Positions 47,079 through 57,371 are shown, counted from the first letter of the stretch. The stretch is 64,000 nt of DNA from Castellaniella sp. (GCF_004321985.1 NZ_SCQN01000039.1:1-64000), one strand, 5' to 3'. Numbers and translations are program-made. The notes: generated by a model from the sequence alone, not told the origin.

Positions 47079-48281
47079 ATGGACACGTCCACCACTCACC
47101 GTACCGTTTTTTCGCAGCGCGCCAATCAGATCACCAGCTCGGCCATCCGCGAAATCCTGAAGATCACTGAACGCCCCGAGGTCATTTCCTTTGCAGGCGG
47201 TTTGCCGTCCCCCGAAGGCTTTCCGGTCGCCGAGCTGCAGGCTGGCTTCGATCATGTGCTGGAGACTCAACCGGCGGTGGCGCTGCAATATGGCCGCACA
47301 GAAGGCTACACGCCGTTGCGCGAATGGGTGGCGCAGGAAATGTCGCGCGAAGGCGCGAAGGTCGAGACCGACGAGGTCCTCATCGTCTCGGGCTCCCAGC
47401 AGGCGCTGGACATGTTGGGCAAACTCTTCATCGATCCGGGTTCACGCGTGCTGGTCGAGGCGCCCAGCTACCTGGGGGCGCTGCAGTCGTTTTCTTTGTT
47501 CGATCCGCAGTTCCAATCGGTGCCCACCGACGCGCGCGGGCTGGTGGCCGAAGCGCTGGACGATGACCTGGTGCGCGATGCGCGCTTCATCTATGTGCTG
47601 CCGAACTTCCAGAACCCGACGGGTCTGACGCTGGACCTGGAGCGCCGCCAGATACTGGTGCAGCGCTGTGCCGATCTGGGGCTGCCGATCATCGAGGACG
47701 ATCCCTATGGCGAGCTGCGTTATTCGGGCGAGCCCCAGCCCAGCCTGCTGCGCCTGGGGCGCGCGGCGGGCGCGACGGTAATCCGGCTGGGTACGTTTTC
47801 CAAGGTCCTGGCACCGGGCCTGCGTCTGGGCTATGTGGTGGCGCCGCGTGACATCATCTCCAAGCTCGTCCAGATCAAGCAGGCCACCGATCTGCATACG
47901 GCCATGGTCACGCAGATGGCGGTGTACGAGGCCGTGCGCACCGGGTTTCTGAAGGACCATCTGCCCAAGGTCCGCGCCTTATATCGGCGGCAGTGCGGCT
48001 ACATGCTGGATGCGCTGCAGGCGCATTTCCCGGCTGATGCCCAATGGACTCGCCCTCAGGGCGGCATGTTCATCTGGGTGACCCTGCGCCCTGGCATCGA
48101 TACCGGTGTGCTGCTGCAATCGGCCATCGCGCGCAACGTGGCGTTCGTGCCTGGGGCGCCGTTCTACGCGGGAGTTCAGGCGCCGGTCAATACCCTGCGC
48201 CTGAGCTTCGTGACGGTCCCCGAGGCCCGTATCCGCACCGGGGTGCAGGTCCTGGGCGAGCTGATCGGGCCAGCGAAGTAG
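47079..48281 (+). CDS. PLP-dependent aminotransferase (fold type I, LysN/2-aminoadipate type)
   Basis: A 400-residue class I/II aminotransferase. The PLP lysine is in TFSKVLAPGLRLGY. Substrate and cofactor sites include ISFAGGLPSPEGFP, ALQYGRTEGYTPLREW, FQNPTGLTL and EDDPYGELRY. It lacks the N-terminal helix-turn-helix of MocR regulators and so is an enzyme, close to 2-aminoadipate or aromatic/branched-chain transaminases. It follows cphA1 after 119 bases that may contain a promoter. A link to cyanophycin amino-acid metabolism is possible but unproven. Confidence 0.85.
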   Translation: MDTSTTHRTVFSQRANQITSSAIREILKITERPEVISFAGGLPSPEGFPVAELQAGFDHVLETQPAVALQYGRTEGYTPLREWVAQEMSREGAKVETDEVLIVSGSQQALDMLGKLFIDPGSRVLVEAPSYLGALQSFSLFDPQFQSVPTDARGLVAEALDDDLVRDARFIYVLPNFQNPTGLTLDLERRQILVQRCADLGLPIIEDDPYGELRYSGEPQPSLLRLGRAAGATVIRLGTFSKVLAPGLRLGYVVAPRDIISKLVQIKQATDLHTAMVTQMAVYEAVRTGFLKDHLPKVRALYRRQCGYMLDALQAHFPADAQWTRPQGGMFIWVTLRPGIDTGVLLQSAIARNVAFVPGAPFYAGVQAPVNTLRLSFVTVPEARIRTGVQVLGELIGPAK

Positions 48282-48284
48282 CCA

Positions 48285-49232
48285 GTGGTTGCACCCGGCT
48301 CCGATTCGCCGCGTGCCAGGCCCGATCTGTCGGACATGCACGCGGATGATTGGGTGGCGCGCTGGCTGCCGGCTTCCTGGGGGCCTTATGCACGCCTGTG
48401 CCGGCTGGACCGGCCCGTAGGTACCTGGCTCACGCTGCTGCCGGCATTGGCTGCGCTGGTGCAGGCGGCCGACGGTTGGCCGACGGTGTGGCGGCTGATC
48501 ATCTTTTCGCTGGGTGCGCTGCTGATGCGCGGCGTAGGGTGCACGTTCAACGACATGTTCGACCGCAATTTCGACTACTTGGTCGAACGCACCCGCTTCC
48601 GGCCGCTGACCAGCGGTCAGCTGACCCTGAGGGCGGCCATCTGGTTCGCCGTGGCCCAACTGGCCGTCAGCGCCACCCTGCTGCTGGCCATCAACGTCTA
48701 CAGCCGCTGGCTGGCGCTGGCGCTGATCCCGCTGGTGGTGATCTACCCGCTGTGCAAGCGCTTCACTTACTGGCCGCAGGCCGTGCTGGGGGCAGCGTTC
48801 AACTGGGGCATGCTCATGGCCTGGTCCGATACTCGCGATGTGGTGCCGTGGACGGCGATTGCCATGTGGCTGGGGACGGTGCTGTGGCAGATCGGCTATG
48901 ACGGCATCTATGCTTACATCGATCTGCGCGACGATCTGCGGCTGGGGCTGAAGTCGGTGGCCATGCGCTTTGGCGCCCAGGGCAAGCGCTGGATCGGCGG
49001 CATGTACGCTGCCACCCTGGTGCTGTGGGTGGCGGGTGGTGCCGGGATGGGCATGGACCAGCCTTACTTCCTGGTCATGGCCGTGATCGCGGGCCACTTT
49101 GCGTGGCAGATGGCGGTGTTCGACGTGAGCAAGCCCGAGCGTGGCCTGCGGCTGTTCCGGGCCAACATGCAGGTCGGCGTGCTGCTCATCGTGGCCGCGC
49201 TGGCGGGAACGGTGCTGCGCCCCTGGCTTTGA
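48285..49232 (+). CDS. ubiA: 4-hydroxybenzoate polyprenyltransferase
   Basis: A 315-residue membrane prenyltransferase of the UbiA superfamily with about eight to nine helices. The two Asp-rich motifs are NDMFDRNFD and YAYIDLRDDLRLGLKS. It attaches the polyprenyl tail to 4-hydroxybenzoate in ubiquinone synthesis. The annotated start is GTG 48285, three bases after the aminotransferase stop; ATG 48336 (MHADDW) is an alternative giving 298 residues. The co-directional spacing suggests co-transcription with the aminotransferase. Confidence 0.9.
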   Translation: MVAPGSDSPRARPDLSDMHADDWVARWLPASWGPYARLCRLDRPVGTWLTLLPALAALVQAADGWPTVWRLIIFSLGALLMRGVGCTFNDMFDRNFDYLVERTRFRPLTSGQLTLRAAIWFAVAQLAVSATLLLAINVYSRWLALALIPLVVIYPLCKRFTYWPQAVLGAAFNWGMLMAWSDTRDVVPWTAIAMWLGTVLWQIGYDGIYAYIDLRDDLRLGLKSVAMRFGAQGKRWIGGMYAATLVLWVAGGAGMGMDQPYFLVMAVIAGHFAWQMAVFDVSKPERGLRLFRANMQVGVLLIVAALAGTVLRPWL

Positions 49233-49259
49233 CGGCGAGCCACAGCCGGCGTGGCCGCG

Positions 49260-49289
49260 TTGGCAGCGCCGCACGAATCAGACTAGACT
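49260..49289 (+). promoter_or_regulatory. Putative promoter of the GMC oxidoreductase gene
   Basis: TTGGCA (49260-49265), an 18-base spacer and TAGACT (49284-49289) lie 65 bases before the start. Confidence 0.4.
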
Positions 49290-49353
49290 GACAGCCAACG
49301 AAAAGACGGCCGGAGGGCGTTTCAGCGTGCCAGCCGCATCCCGAGGAGACAGT

Positions 49354-50979
49354 ATGGCTGAGCAGTCGCCAGACGCATCAGTACTGGAATTTGATTATGT
49401 GATCGTGGGCGCCGGCTCGGCTGGATGTTTGCTGGCCAATCGGCTGTCACAGTCGCATCGGGTGCTGGTGCTGGAAGCGGGCGGGGTGGATGACTGGCGC
49501 TGGATCCATATACCGGTCGGCTATCTGTACTGTATCGGCAACCCGCGCACGGACTGGTGCTACCACACGCAGCCGGATCCGGGTCTGAACTACCGGTCGC
49601 TGGGGTACCCGCGCGGGCGGGTGCTGGGTGGTTCGTCGTCGATCAACGGCATGCTGTATCTGCGCGGCCAGGCGGCGGATTACGACCGCTGGGCCGAGGA
49701 AGGCTGCGCCGGCTGGTCCTGGAACGAGGTGCTGCCGCTCTTCAAGGACGTGGAAGACCACCACCTGGGTGCCAGCGAATTCCACGGGGGTTCGGGCACG
49801 CTGCGGGTGGAATCCCAGCGCTTGAGCTGGGATGTGCTGGACGCGTTCCGCGACGCGGCTGCTCAGGCCGGCATCCCGCGCACACCGGACTTCAATCGCG
49901 GCGACAACTTCGGCTGCAATTATTTCGAGGTCACCCAGCGCCGCGGGGTGCGATGGAGTGCGGCGCAGGCCTTTCTGCGTCCGGCCATGGGGCGCGGGAA
50001 CCTGACGGTCATGACCGGGGCCCAGGTCGAGCGCATCGAATTCTCGGGGCGCCGCGCGTTGGGCGTGGCGCTCGTGCATCAGGGCCAGCGGGTGCGGGCC
50101 CGCGCCCGCCGGGAATTGATCCTGGCGGCAGGCTCCATCGGTTCGCCACAGATTTTGCAGGTGTCGGGCGTAGGTCCGGCGGAACGCCTGCGCCAGCTGG
50201 GCATTCCTTTGGTGCTGGATCTGCCGGGGGTCGGCGAAAACCTGCAGGATCACCTGCAGCTTCGCATGATCTTCAAGCTGCAGGGCGCGCGCACGCTGAA
50301 CACGCTGGCCAATTCCCTGTGGGGCAAGGCCTGGATGGGACTGCAATATCTGGCATCCCGCAGCGGCCCTCTGTCCATGGCGCCTTCCCAGCTTGGCGCC
50401 TTCGCGCGATCGGACGACGGCCGGGTACGCCCCAATGTGGAATTCCACGTGCAGCCGCTGTCGCTGGACAAGTTCGGCGAGCCGCTGCACACCTTTCCGG
50501 CGATGACGGCGGCCCCCTGCAATCTTCAGCCCACCAGCCGCGGCTATGTGCGCGTGACCTCACCCAACGTGTCCGATCATCCGGACATTCTCTGCAATTA
50601 TTTGCAGACGCCCGAGGACCGCGCCGTGGCGGCTGACGCCCTGCGCCTGACACGACGCATCATGACCCAGTCCGCCATGGCCCGGTACCAGCCTCAGGAA
50701 TACCTGCCGGGCGACGCCATCCAGACGCAGCAGGATCTGGAAGCGGCCGCCAGCCAGATCGGCACCACCATTTTCCACCCTGTGGGGACCTGTAAAATGG
50801 GCGTCGATCCGTTGGCCGTCGTGGACCCTGAACTGCGTGTCCGGGGCCTGGAGGGGCTGCGCGTGGTCGATGCCTCGATCATGCCGCGCATCACTTCGGG
50901 CAATACGAATGGACCGACGATCATGATCGCCGAAAAAGGTGCCCGCATGATTCTGGAGACCGCCGGCCAGAAGGCCTGA
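49354..50979 (+). CDS. GMC-family FAD-dependent oxidoreductase (choline/alcohol dehydrogenase-like)
   Basis: A 541-residue flavoenzyme. The FAD dinucleotide motif is [18 protein letters not shown] with VLVLEAGG. The GMC signatures are [20 protein letters not shown] and [16 protein letters not shown]. The C-terminal active-site region is [13 protein letters not shown] (catalytic His) and [16 protein letters not shown]. It oxidises an unidentified alcohol; the family includes choline and long-chain alcohol dehydrogenases. ATG 49354 follows GAGGAGACAG. Confidence 0.9.
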   Translation: MAEQSPDASVLEFDYVIVGAGSAGCLLANRLSQSHRVLVLEAGGVDDWRWIHIPVGYLYCIGNPRTDWCYHTQPDPGLNYRSLGYPRGRVLGGSSSINGMLYLRGQAADYDRWAEEGCAGWSWNEVLPLFKDVEDHHLGASEFHGGSGTLRVESQRLSWDVLDAFRDAAAQAGIPRTPDFNRGDNFGCNYFEVTQRRGVRWSAAQAFLRPAMGRGNLTVMTGAQVERIEFSGRRALGVALVHQGQRVRARARRELILAAGSIGSPQILQVSGVGPAERLRQLGIPLVLDLPGVGENLQDHLQLRMIFKLQGARTLNTLANSLWGKAWMGLQYLASRSGPLSMAPSQLGAFARSDDGRVRPNVEFHVQPLSLDKFGEPLHTFPAMTAAPCNLQPTSRGYVRVTSPNVSDHPDILCNYLQTPEDRAVAADALRLTRRIMTQSAMARYQPQEYLPGDAIQTQQDLEAAASQIGTTIFHPVGTCKMGVDPLAVVDPELRVRGLEGLRVVDASIMPRITSGNTNGPTIMIAEKGARMILETAGQKA

Positions 50980-51033
50980 TACCTCCCGGATCGCGCAGCG
51001 CCGCCCGAATCTTCCACCTTCCTGGATCCTTCC

Positions 51034-52305
51034 ATGGTCAGTCACACCGAGATTGTGGCGACGGTCTTGTTCGCCATCGCCATCGTCCATACGTTTTCCG
51101 TCCCTGTGTTCGCCCGCCTGGCCGATCGGGGCGGCACCCATGCCGGCCTGTGGCACGTGCTCTCCGAAGTCGAGGCGGTATTCGGCATGTGGGCATGCGT
51201 GCTGTTCGGCTGGATGTGGCTGACGGGTGGAATCGGGGACGCCATTCACTATCTGGATTCCCGGGATTTCACGGAACCCGCTTTCGTCTTCGTCATCATG
51301 GTGGTGGCGGCCAGCCGCCCCATCATCGAACTGGTGCGGCTGGTGGTCGACGCAGTGGCTCGGCTGTTGCCCGTGCCGACGGCGCTGGCGCGCTTCTTCG
51401 TCGTCATGACGCTGGTGCCGCTGTCGGGCTCGCTCATCACCGAGCCGGCGGCCATGACGCTGGCCGCACTGCTGCTGCGCCAGTCGTACTTTGGCCGCTC
51501 TGGGCAGGACGGTTTCAAGTACCTGACGGTGGGTGTGTTGTTCGTGAACGTCTCCATCGGCGGAGTGCTCACGGCGTATGCGGCGCCCCCGGTCCTGATG
51601 GTTGCCCAGACCTTCGGCTGGGACACGGCGTTCATGGCGACGCATTTCGGCTGGCGTGCGGTCACGGCCGTCGTTTTCAACAGCCTGGTGCTGACGCTCA
51701 TTTGCCGCCCGTTCCTGCTGGGCGGCCAGCTGGGCGGCGAGGTTCGGGACAAGCGGCCCGAGTGCTCGCGCGCCGTGATAGGCGTGCATGTGCTGTTTTT
51801 GGTGGCGGTGGTGCTGGCTTCGCATCACATCCACATTTTCATGGCGCTGCTGTTGCTGTTCATCGGCTATACCCAGGCCTACAAGCAGCATCAGTCGCCG
51901 CTGCTGCTGCGCGAGGGACTGATGGTGGGGTTCTTCCTCGCCGGTCTGGTGGTCCTGGGCGGCATGCAGCAATGGTGGCTCCAGGATCTGCTGGCAGGGC
52001 TGTCGCCTATCGTGCTGTATTTCGGGGCGACGGCGCTGACCGCCATCACGGACAATGCCGCGTTGACGTACCTGGGGTCGCTGGTCGAGGGCACCGGGGA
52101 ACTCTGGCGCTACATGCTGGTGGCAGGCGCCGTTACCGGCGGCGGGTTGACGGTGATTGCCAATGCGCCCAACCCGGCGGGGTTTTCGATCCTGAAAGGC
52201 TGCTTTTCCGACGGCACCATCGCGCCGCTGAAGCTTTTTGGGGCGGCGGCCGTTCCGACGCTGGTCGCCGTCATCATGTTTCTTCTGCCGAATTCCTTCA
52301 GCTAA
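51034..52305 (+). CDS. Putative Na+/H+ antiporter (Na_H_antiport_3 type)
   Basis: A 423-residue membrane protein with about 11 to 12 helices. Characteristic blocks are [40 protein letters not shown] and [18 protein letters not shown], with conserved charged residues inside helices as in the putative Na+/H+ antiporter family PF07399. It belongs to the ion-transporter superfamily and is distinct from the NhaP-type exchanger at 57372. The start is ATG 51034, 54 bases after the GMC gene. Confidence 0.8.
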   Translation: MVSHTEIVATVLFAIAIVHTFSVPVFARLADRGGTHAGLWHVLSEVEAVFGMWACVLFGWMWLTGGIGDAIHYLDSRDFTEPAFVFVIMVVAASRPIIELVRLVVDAVARLLPVPTALARFFVVMTLVPLSGSLITEPAAMTLAALLLRQSYFGRSGQDGFKYLTVGVLFVNVSIGGVLTAYAAPPVLMVAQTFGWDTAFMATHFGWRAVTAVVFNSLVLTLICRPFLLGGQLGGEVRDKRPECSRAVIGVHVLFLVAVVLASHHIHIFMALLLLFIGYTQAYKQHQSPLLLREGLMVGFFLAGLVVLGGMQQWWLQDLLAGLSPIVLYFGATALTAITDNAALTYLGSLVEGTGELWRYMLVAGAVTGGGLTVIANAPNPAGFSILKGCFSDGTIAPLKLFGAAAVPTLVAVIMFLLPNSFS

Positions 52306-52349
52306 AAAGGACTAAAATCCGGTTGACTGAATATTAAGGGACACAGGTT

Positions 52350-52637
52350 GTGCCTATTTATGTGTATCGTTGCAGCCAATGCGGGCATCAGCAGGATGTG
52401 CTGCAGAAGATGTCCGATCCCAGGCTGACGCACTGCCCGGCCTGCGGACACGAGACCTATGAAAAGCAGGTCACGGCCGCCGGTTTCCGGCTGAAGGGCT
52501 CCGGCTGGTACGAAACCGATTTCCGCGGGGGCGGTCCGCACACCAGTCACGCCTCTGGCACCACCGCTTCATCGGGCAGCCATGCACATGGCGGCAGCAC
52601 GTCCGGGGGCACTTCTTCCGCCGCGACACCGGGCTGA
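52350..52637 (+). CDS. FmdB-family zinc-ribbon regulatory protein
   Basis: A 95-residue protein beginning with GTG 52350. Two CxxC knuckles (YRCSQCGHQQ and HCPACGHETY) form a zinc ribbon, followed by FRLKGSGWYETDF. The C-terminal 30 residues are Gly/Ser/Thr/His-rich and disordered. FmdB proteins are small putative regulators. Its place before DUF502 and aspS is conserved in Betaproteobacteria. TAAAAT near 52311 may be its -10 element. Confidence 0.9.
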   Translation: MPIYVYRCSQCGHQQDVLQKMSDPRLTHCPACGHETYEKQVTAAGFRLKGSGWYETDFRGGGPHTSHASGTTASSGSHAHGGSTSGGTSSAATPG

Positions 52638-52655
52638 CGCCCCGGCCACGGGTTC

Positions 52656-53306
52656 ATGCGATTCTTCAAACGCTACTTCATTACCGGGCTGCTGATCTGG
52701 CTGCCGTTGATTGCGACCGTCTGGGTGCTGGTCACGCTGGCCAGCACGCTGGGGGCGCTGGTGCCGTCGTTCCTGTCGCCGGAAGCGCTTTTCGGGGTGC
52801 GCATTCCGGGCTTCGAGCTGGCGCTGGTGCTGATCGTCATTCTGGTCACCGGCCTGTTGTTCGCCAACTTCATCGGCCGTGCGATTCTGTCGCGCTGGGA
52901 GGCGCTGCTGGGACGCATCCCGCTGGTGCGCTCCATCTACAATTCGGTCAAACAGGTCAGCGACACGCTGTTTGCGCCCAATGGACAGGCGTTTCGCGAG
53001 GCTGTGCTGGTGCAGTACCCACGCCAGGGCTCCTGGACCATCGCCTTCCTGACCGGGACGCCCTGCCTGGAAGTCGCCGGGCGCCTCAAGGGCGATTACG
53101 TCAGCGTGTATGTGCCGACCACCCCCAATCCCACATCGGGGTTCTTCCTGATGATGCCGCGCACTGATGTGCAGATCCTCGACATGTCGGTCGAGACGGC
53201 GCTGAAGTACATCGTCTCCATGGGGGTGGCGGCACCCGCTGCCGTGCAGCGGCCCCGGCATCTGGACCCGCCGGTTCCCCAGTTCATCCCGCCCGAATCC
53301 CACTGA
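52656..53306 (+). CDS. DUF502 family membrane protein
   Basis: A 216-residue protein with two N-terminal membrane helices ([20 protein letters not shown] and [20 protein letters not shown]). The family region [19 protein letters not shown] follows, then [19 protein letters not shown] and a proline-rich tail. The function is unknown. It lies 18 bases after fmdB and 31 bases before aspS, in the conserved fmdB-DUF502-aspS operon. Confidence 0.92.
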   Translation: MRFFKRYFITGLLIWLPLIATVWVLVTLASTLGALVPSFLSPEALFGVRIPGFELALVLIVILVTGLLFANFIGRAILSRWEALLGRIPLVRSIYNSVKQVSDTLFAPNGQAFREAVLVQYPRQGSWTIAFLTGTPCLEVAGRLKGDYVSVYVPTTPNPTSGFFLMMPRTDVQILDMSVETALKYIVSMGVAAPAAVQRPRHLDPPVPQFIPPESH

Positions 53307-53337
53307 TCTTCGAACATTTCCTCAGACGGAGTCATTC

Positions 53338-55131
53338 TTGAACCGCACTTGCTACACCGGTGAGGTGTCCAACGCCCACCTCGACCAGACCGTGACCCTG
53401 TTCGGCTGGGTGCATCGCCGCCGCGATCATGGCGGCGTGATCTTCATCGACCTGCGCGATCGCGCGGGCCTGGCCCAGATCGTGGTCGATCCGGACAATC
53501 AGGACGGGTTCGCCATCGCCGAGCGCATCCGCAACGAATATTGCCTGCGGGTCACGGGGCTGGTGCGCATGCGCCCGGAAGGCACCCGCAATCCCGAGCT
53601 GAAGTCGGGGGATGTGGAGATCCTGTGCCGCGAGATCGAAATCCTGAACCCGTCGGTGACGCCGCCGTTCCAGCTCGATGACGACAACTTGTCGGAAACC
53701 ACGCGCCTGACGCACCGGGTGCTGGATCTGCGCCGGCCGCAGATGCAGCGCAATCTGATGCTGCGCTACCGAGTGTCCATGGTGGCCCGCAATTTCCTGG
53801 ATGCGCTGGGTTTCATCGACATCGAGACCCCGATGCTGACGCGCAGCACGCCGGAAGGCGCGCGTGACTATCTGGTGCCGTCGCGGGTCAATCCCGGCGA
53901 ATTCTTTGCGTTGCCGCAATCGCCGCAGCTCTTCAAGCAGATGCTCATGGTGGCCGGGTTCGACCGCTACTATCAGATCACCAAGTGTTTCCGCGACGAG
54001 GACCTGCGCGCCGACCGGCAGCCGGAGTTCACCCAGATCGATTGCGAGACCTCGTTCCTGGACGAGGTCCAGATCCGCGAGATCTTCGAGGGCATGGTGC
54101 GGACCATCTACCAGCAGGTGCTGGACGTGGCCTTGCCGGATCCATTCCCGGTCATGACCTGGGGCGAGGCCATGCGCCGCTACGCTTCGGACAAGCCGGA
54201 TCTGCGCGTGAACCTGGAACTGACGGACATTGGCGACCTGATGCGCGATGTGGCCTTCAAGGTCTTTGCCGGTCCCGCCAATGACCCCGCCAGCCGTGTC
54301 GTGGCGCTGCGGATTCCGTCTGGCGGCAGCCTGGCACGCAGCGAGATCGATGCGTATACGCAGTTTGTCGGCATCTATGGCGCCAAGGGACTGGCCTACA
54401 TCAAGGTGAACGATGCCGCTTCGATTCCGGAGGGCCTGCAGTCGCCCATCGTGAAGAACATCCACGCCGATGCATTGCGTGCGCTCATCGAGCGCACGGG
54501 AGCGCAGAACGGCGACCTGATTTTCTTCGGAGCCGACCGTACCAAGGTCGTCAACGACGCCATGGGCGCGCTGCGGGTGAAGATCGGGCTGTCGGAATTT
54601 GGCCGCTCTCACGGGCTGTTCACGGCCGGCTGGAAGCCGCTGTGGGTCATCGACTTCCCGATGTTCGAATACGACGAGGCCGAAGGCCGCTACACGGCCG
54701 CGCATCACCCGTTCACCTGCCCCAAGAAAGGCCACGAAGACCTGCTCGAGACACATCCCGAGCAGGCGCTGGCGCGCGCCTATGATATGGTCATGAATGG
54801 CTGGGAGGTCGGCGGCGGTTCGGAGCGTATTCACCGTGCCGATGTCCAGACCAAGGTCTTCAAGGCCTTGAAGATCGACGAAGAAGAAGCCCACCTGAAA
54901 TTCGGCTTCCTGCTCGATGCCCTGCAGTATGGGGCGCCACCCCACGGCGGCCTGGCCTTCGGGCTGGACCGGCTGGTCACGCTGATGGCCGGTGCCGAGT
55001 CGATCCGCGATGTGATTGCCTTCCCGAAGACGCAGCGCGCCCAGGATCTGCTCACGCATGCGCCGTCGCCCGTGGACGAGAAGCAATTGCGTGAACTGCA
55101 CATCCGCCTGCGCCAGACGGAGGACAAGTAG
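53338..55131 (+). CDS. aspS: Aspartyl-tRNA synthetase
   Basis: A 597-residue class II synthetase of the bacterial type. The anticodon-binding OB domain is at 1-110 ([20 protein letters not shown]). The catalytic core has motif 1 near [20 protein letters not shown], motif 2 [19 protein letters not shown] and motif 3 [11 protein letters not shown]. The bacterial GAD insertion lies at about 290-420. It starts with TTG 53338, supported by GGAG six bases upstream. It charges tRNA-Asp, and possibly tRNA-Asn where no AsnRS exists. Confidence 0.96.
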   Translation: MNRTCYTGEVSNAHLDQTVTLFGWVHRRRDHGGVIFIDLRDRAGLAQIVVDPDNQDGFAIAERIRNEYCLRVTGLVRMRPEGTRNPELKSGDVEILCREIEILNPSVTPPFQLDDDNLSETTRLTHRVLDLRRPQMQRNLMLRYRVSMVARNFLDALGFIDIETPMLTRSTPEGARDYLVPSRVNPGEFFALPQSPQLFKQMLMVAGFDRYYQITKCFRDEDLRADRQPEFTQIDCETSFLDEVQIREIFEGMVRTIYQQVLDVALPDPFPVMTWGEAMRRYASDKPDLRVNLELTDIGDLMRDVAFKVFAGPANDPASRVVALRIPSGGSLARSEIDAYTQFVGIYGAKGLAYIKVNDAASIPEGLQSPIVKNIHADALRALIERTGAQNGDLIFFGADRTKVVNDAMGALRVKIGLSEFGRSHGLFTAGWKPLWVIDFPMFEYDEAEGRYTAAHHPFTCPKKGHEDLLETHPEQALARAYDMVMNGWEVGGGSERIHRADVQTKVFKALKIDEEEAHLKFGFLLDALQYGAPPHGGLAFGLDRLVTLMAGAESIRDVIAFPKTQRAQDLLTHAPSPVDEKQLRELHIRLRQTEDK

Positions 55132-55140
55132 GAGTCTTCT

Positions 55141-55992
55141 GTGTCCATCTTGAGGGTCGTCAGCTACAACATTCACAAGGGTCGCTCCGCGACCGGTGGG
55201 AGGGAGTCGCTGGCTGACCTTCGGTTGGGGCTCTACGGTCTGCGCCCCGATCTATTGTTTCTGCAGGAAGTCCAGGGCCGAAACCAAGTGCATGGCAGCC
55301 TGGACGCGCAGCATGAATTTTTGGCGGCGGCGTTGCATCTGCAGGCCGTCTATGGCTGCAATGCCGTGCGCGCCGAGACTGACCACGGCAACGCGCTGCT
55401 GTCGCGCTACCCGATCCTGTTCCATGAGAACCAGGATATCTCGGACCACCGGCTGGAGCAGCGGGGGCTTCTGCACAGCGTGATCCAGGTGGACGATGCC
55501 CGGGTCCACTGCATAGTGGTCCATCTGGGGCTGCTGGCCAGTGGGCGGATGCGCCAGGTGCGTGCCTTGGCCGAACGGATCCGGCGGATGGTGCCGGATA
55601 ATGAGCCTTTGCTCATTGCCGGGGACTTCAATGACTGGACCAACCGGCTGGCGCCGCTGTTCGTGGAGCAGCTTGGCCTGTCGGAGGTCTTTGCCGTGGC
55701 GCCCCAGGGAGTGGACGAGGTCTATCGCCTGCGGCGTAAGGTGGCGCGCTTGCGTCAGCGTCTATCCTGGCGGCCCGGCGAGCCGCACATCGTGGTGCCG
55801 ACCCTGGGCATCAATGGCCACGCCCGGCTGACACCGCCTCCCCGGACCTTCCCGGCCATCTTTCCGTGGCTGCGGCTGGACCGCATCTATCAGCGCGGCT
55901 TCGCAGTGCGGCGCGCGCGCGTCCTGCATGGGGCCCCCTGGAAGCGGCTGTCCGATCACGCGCCGCTGGTCGCCGAGCTGGAGCTGCCCTGA
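55141..55992 (+). CDS. Endonuclease/exonuclease/phosphatase (EEP) family protein
   Basis: A 283-residue metal-dependent phosphohydrolase. EEP motifs appear in order: RVVSYNIHKGRSATGG (Asn), LLFLQEVQGRN (Glu), HGNALLSRYP, IAGDFNDWTN (Asp/Asn) and SDHAPLVAELEL (Asp-His). It begins with GTG 55141, with TAGGAG just upstream, nine bases after aspS. Substrates of this betaproteobacterial subfamily are not established; related genes often precede cardiolipin synthase, which is not here. Confidence 0.88.
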   Translation: MSILRVVSYNIHKGRSATGGRESLADLRLGLYGLRPDLLFLQEVQGRNQVHGSLDAQHEFLAAALHLQAVYGCNAVRAETDHGNALLSRYPILFHENQDISDHRLEQRGLLHSVIQVDDARVHCIVVHLGLLASGRMRQVRALAERIRRMVPDNEPLLIAGDFNDWTNRLAPLFVEQLGLSEVFAVAPQGVDEVYRLRRKVARLRQRLSWRPGEPHIVVPTLGINGHARLTPPPRTFPAIFPWLRLDRIYQRGFAVRRARVLHGAPWKRLSDHAPLVAELELP

Positions 55993-56066
55993 CGGGGCTG
56001 GGTGGCCGGATGGTTTTGGGCCGCAGGTGCCTGTGGTGTGGTGGTGATCGGCGGGGAGTATCCCCA

Positions 56067-56093
56067 GAACTTTTCCCCTTTCGAGGCGTCCAA
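56067..56093 (+). promoter_or_regulatory. Possible sigma-E promoter of rpoH
   Basis: GAACTT (56067-56072), exactly 16 bases, then TCCAA (56089-56093) resembles the sigma-E (RpoE) pattern GAACTT-N16-TCTGA. It lies upstream of the CIRCE element and 81 bases before the rpoH start. The -35 is perfect and the -10 partial. Confidence 0.45.
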
Positions 56094-56110
56094 CTACTTT
56101 GCTGCTGGTA

Positions 56111-56137
56111 TTAGCACTCGACGTCATAGAGTGCTAA
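56111..56137. promoter_or_regulatory. CIRCE operator (HrcA-binding) upstream of rpoH
   Basis: TTAGCACTC (56111-56119), nine bases, GAGTGCTAA (56129-56137) is a perfect match to the CIRCE consensus TTAGCACTC-N9-GAGTGCTAA. It ends 36 bases before the rpoH ATG. An extended -10-like TGGTATTAG overlaps its left arm, so HrcA binding would block transcription. hrcA is not in the window. Confidence 0.95.
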
Positions 56138-56173
56138 CATCATCGATGGAACCCTCAGGAGGATCTCGTCTCT

Positions 56174-57076
56174 ATGACCCATGCTTCGTCGTCCATGGCG
56201 TTGGCGCCGGCCCAGCTTGCTCTGGCCATCTCCAATCCCGGTGCGTTGGGCTCTATTGAAGCCTACATCGGGGCGGTGAATCGCTTGCCTATGCTGACGG
56301 CTGACCAGGAAATCGACCTGGGACACCGCCTGCGCGACCAGAATGATCTGGATGCCGCGCGCGAACTGATTCTTTCCCACCTGCGCCTGGTGGTCTCGGT
56401 TGCCCGTCAGTATCTGGGATACGGCCTGCCGCATGCGGACCTGATCCAGGAAGGCAATATTGGCCTCATGAAGGCGGTGCGCCGTTTCGACCCGGATCGG
56501 GGCGTGCGGCTGGTGTCGTTTGCCGTGCACTGGATCCGTGCCGAGATCCACGAGTATGTGATCCGCAACTGGCGGCTGGTGAAGATCGCGACGACCAAGG
56601 CCCAGCGCAAGCTGTTCTTCAATTTGCGCCGCATGCGCCCCGACGGCGGCAGCCTGAGCCCGTCCGGGATGGCCGACATCGCGCGTGAACTGGCTGTTCG
56701 CCCGGAAGACGTCGCCGAAATGGAAGTGCGTCTGTCCGGAGGGGATTGTGCGCTGGATGCGCCGGTCGATGACGAAGACCGTTTTGCGCCGGTTTCCTGG
56801 CTGGCCGACCCGGCGCAGGAACCCGCCCAGGTTCTGGCGCGGCGGGGGCTGGATGCCCTGCAGGGCGACCACCTCGAGCAGGCGCTGCAGACGCTGGATG
56901 CGCGTTCGCAGCGGATCGTGCGGGCGCGTTGGCTGGCTGACGAGGGCAGCACCTTGCACGAGCTGGCCGCTGAATACGGGATTTCGGCCGAACGGGTCCG
57001 CCAGATCGAGGCGGCTGCACTGAAAAAGCTGCGTACGGCGCTGGCGGGTCAGGAGCCGGATTTTCAGGCGGCCTGA
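56174..57076 (+). CDS. rpoH: Heat-shock sigma factor RpoH (sigma-32)
   Basis: A 300-residue sigma-70 family factor. Region 2 has HLRLVVSVARQYLGYGLPHADLIQEGN, DPDRGVRLVSFAVHWIRAEI and the RpoH-box signature QRKLFFNLRR. Region 4 has a C-terminal helix-turn-helix (HELAAEYGISAERVRQIE). It directs RNA polymerase to heat-shock promoters. Upstream are a perfect CIRCE operator and a possible sigma-E promoter. AGGAGG lies 11 bases before the ATG. A terminator follows at 57112. Confidence 0.96.
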   Translation: MTHASSSMALAPAQLALAISNPGALGSIEAYIGAVNRLPMLTADQEIDLGHRLRDQNDLDAARELILSHLRLVVSVARQYLGYGLPHADLIQEGNIGLMKAVRRFDPDRGVRLVSFAVHWIRAEIHEYVIRNWRLVKIATTKAQRKLFFNLRRMRPDGGSLSPSGMADIARELAVRPEDVAEMEVRLSGGDCALDAPVDDEDRFAPVSWLADPAQEPAQVLARRGLDALQGDHLEQALQTLDARSQRIVRARWLADEGSTLHELAAEYGISAERVRQIEAAALKKLRTALAGQEPDFQAA

Positions 57077-57111
57077 ACCGCGCGTGCCGGTTATCGGTTC
57101 TGCTGGGCGGA

Positions 57112-57137
57112 GTCCGACTTTCGGACATAAATTTTTT
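57112..57137 (+). terminator. Intrinsic terminator after rpoH
   Basis: GTCCGA (57112-57117), CTT loop, TCGGAC (57121-57126), then ATAAATTTTTT. The short perfect stem and U-tract lie 36 bases after the rpoH stop. Confidence 0.7.
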
Positions 57138-57279
57138 CATTTCCAGCAGGCGACGTGGAGAACTTTTCGTCCGTTTGGTGGACCAACCACCATGAACTGA
57201 TGCTTGACCTTTGGTCACGTTGTTCTGTCGTCTGCTTCAGCTTCTCCTCTTCCCCTCCCTATCGAAGCAGATGTTCACA

Positions 57280-57306
57280 GGATGCCTTCTCGGCATCCTT
57301 TTTTTT
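57280..57306 (+). terminator. Second intrinsic terminator, before the nhaP-like gene
   Basis: GGATGCC (57280-57286), TTCTC loop, GGCATCC (57292-57298) and eight T residues form a strong terminator. No annotated gene lies between it and the rpoH terminator, so it may end a small RNA or back up rpoH termination. Confidence 0.85.
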
Positions 57307-57371
57307 GGGCGGCGAAGACAGGCCAAAACCGCTATTCTTTCAGTGATGTCTCATCCTCGCGATCCGTGAAC

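Noticed and set aside
47079-48281. MocR-type transcription regulator
   Set aside because: The protein starts directly with the aminotransferase domain and has no N-terminal GntR helix-turn-helix.
57155-57346. 63-codon ORF between rpoH and the nhaP-like gene
   Set aside because: It runs straight through a strong intrinsic terminator and has an unnatural Ser/Phe-rich composition; a non-coding role is more likely.
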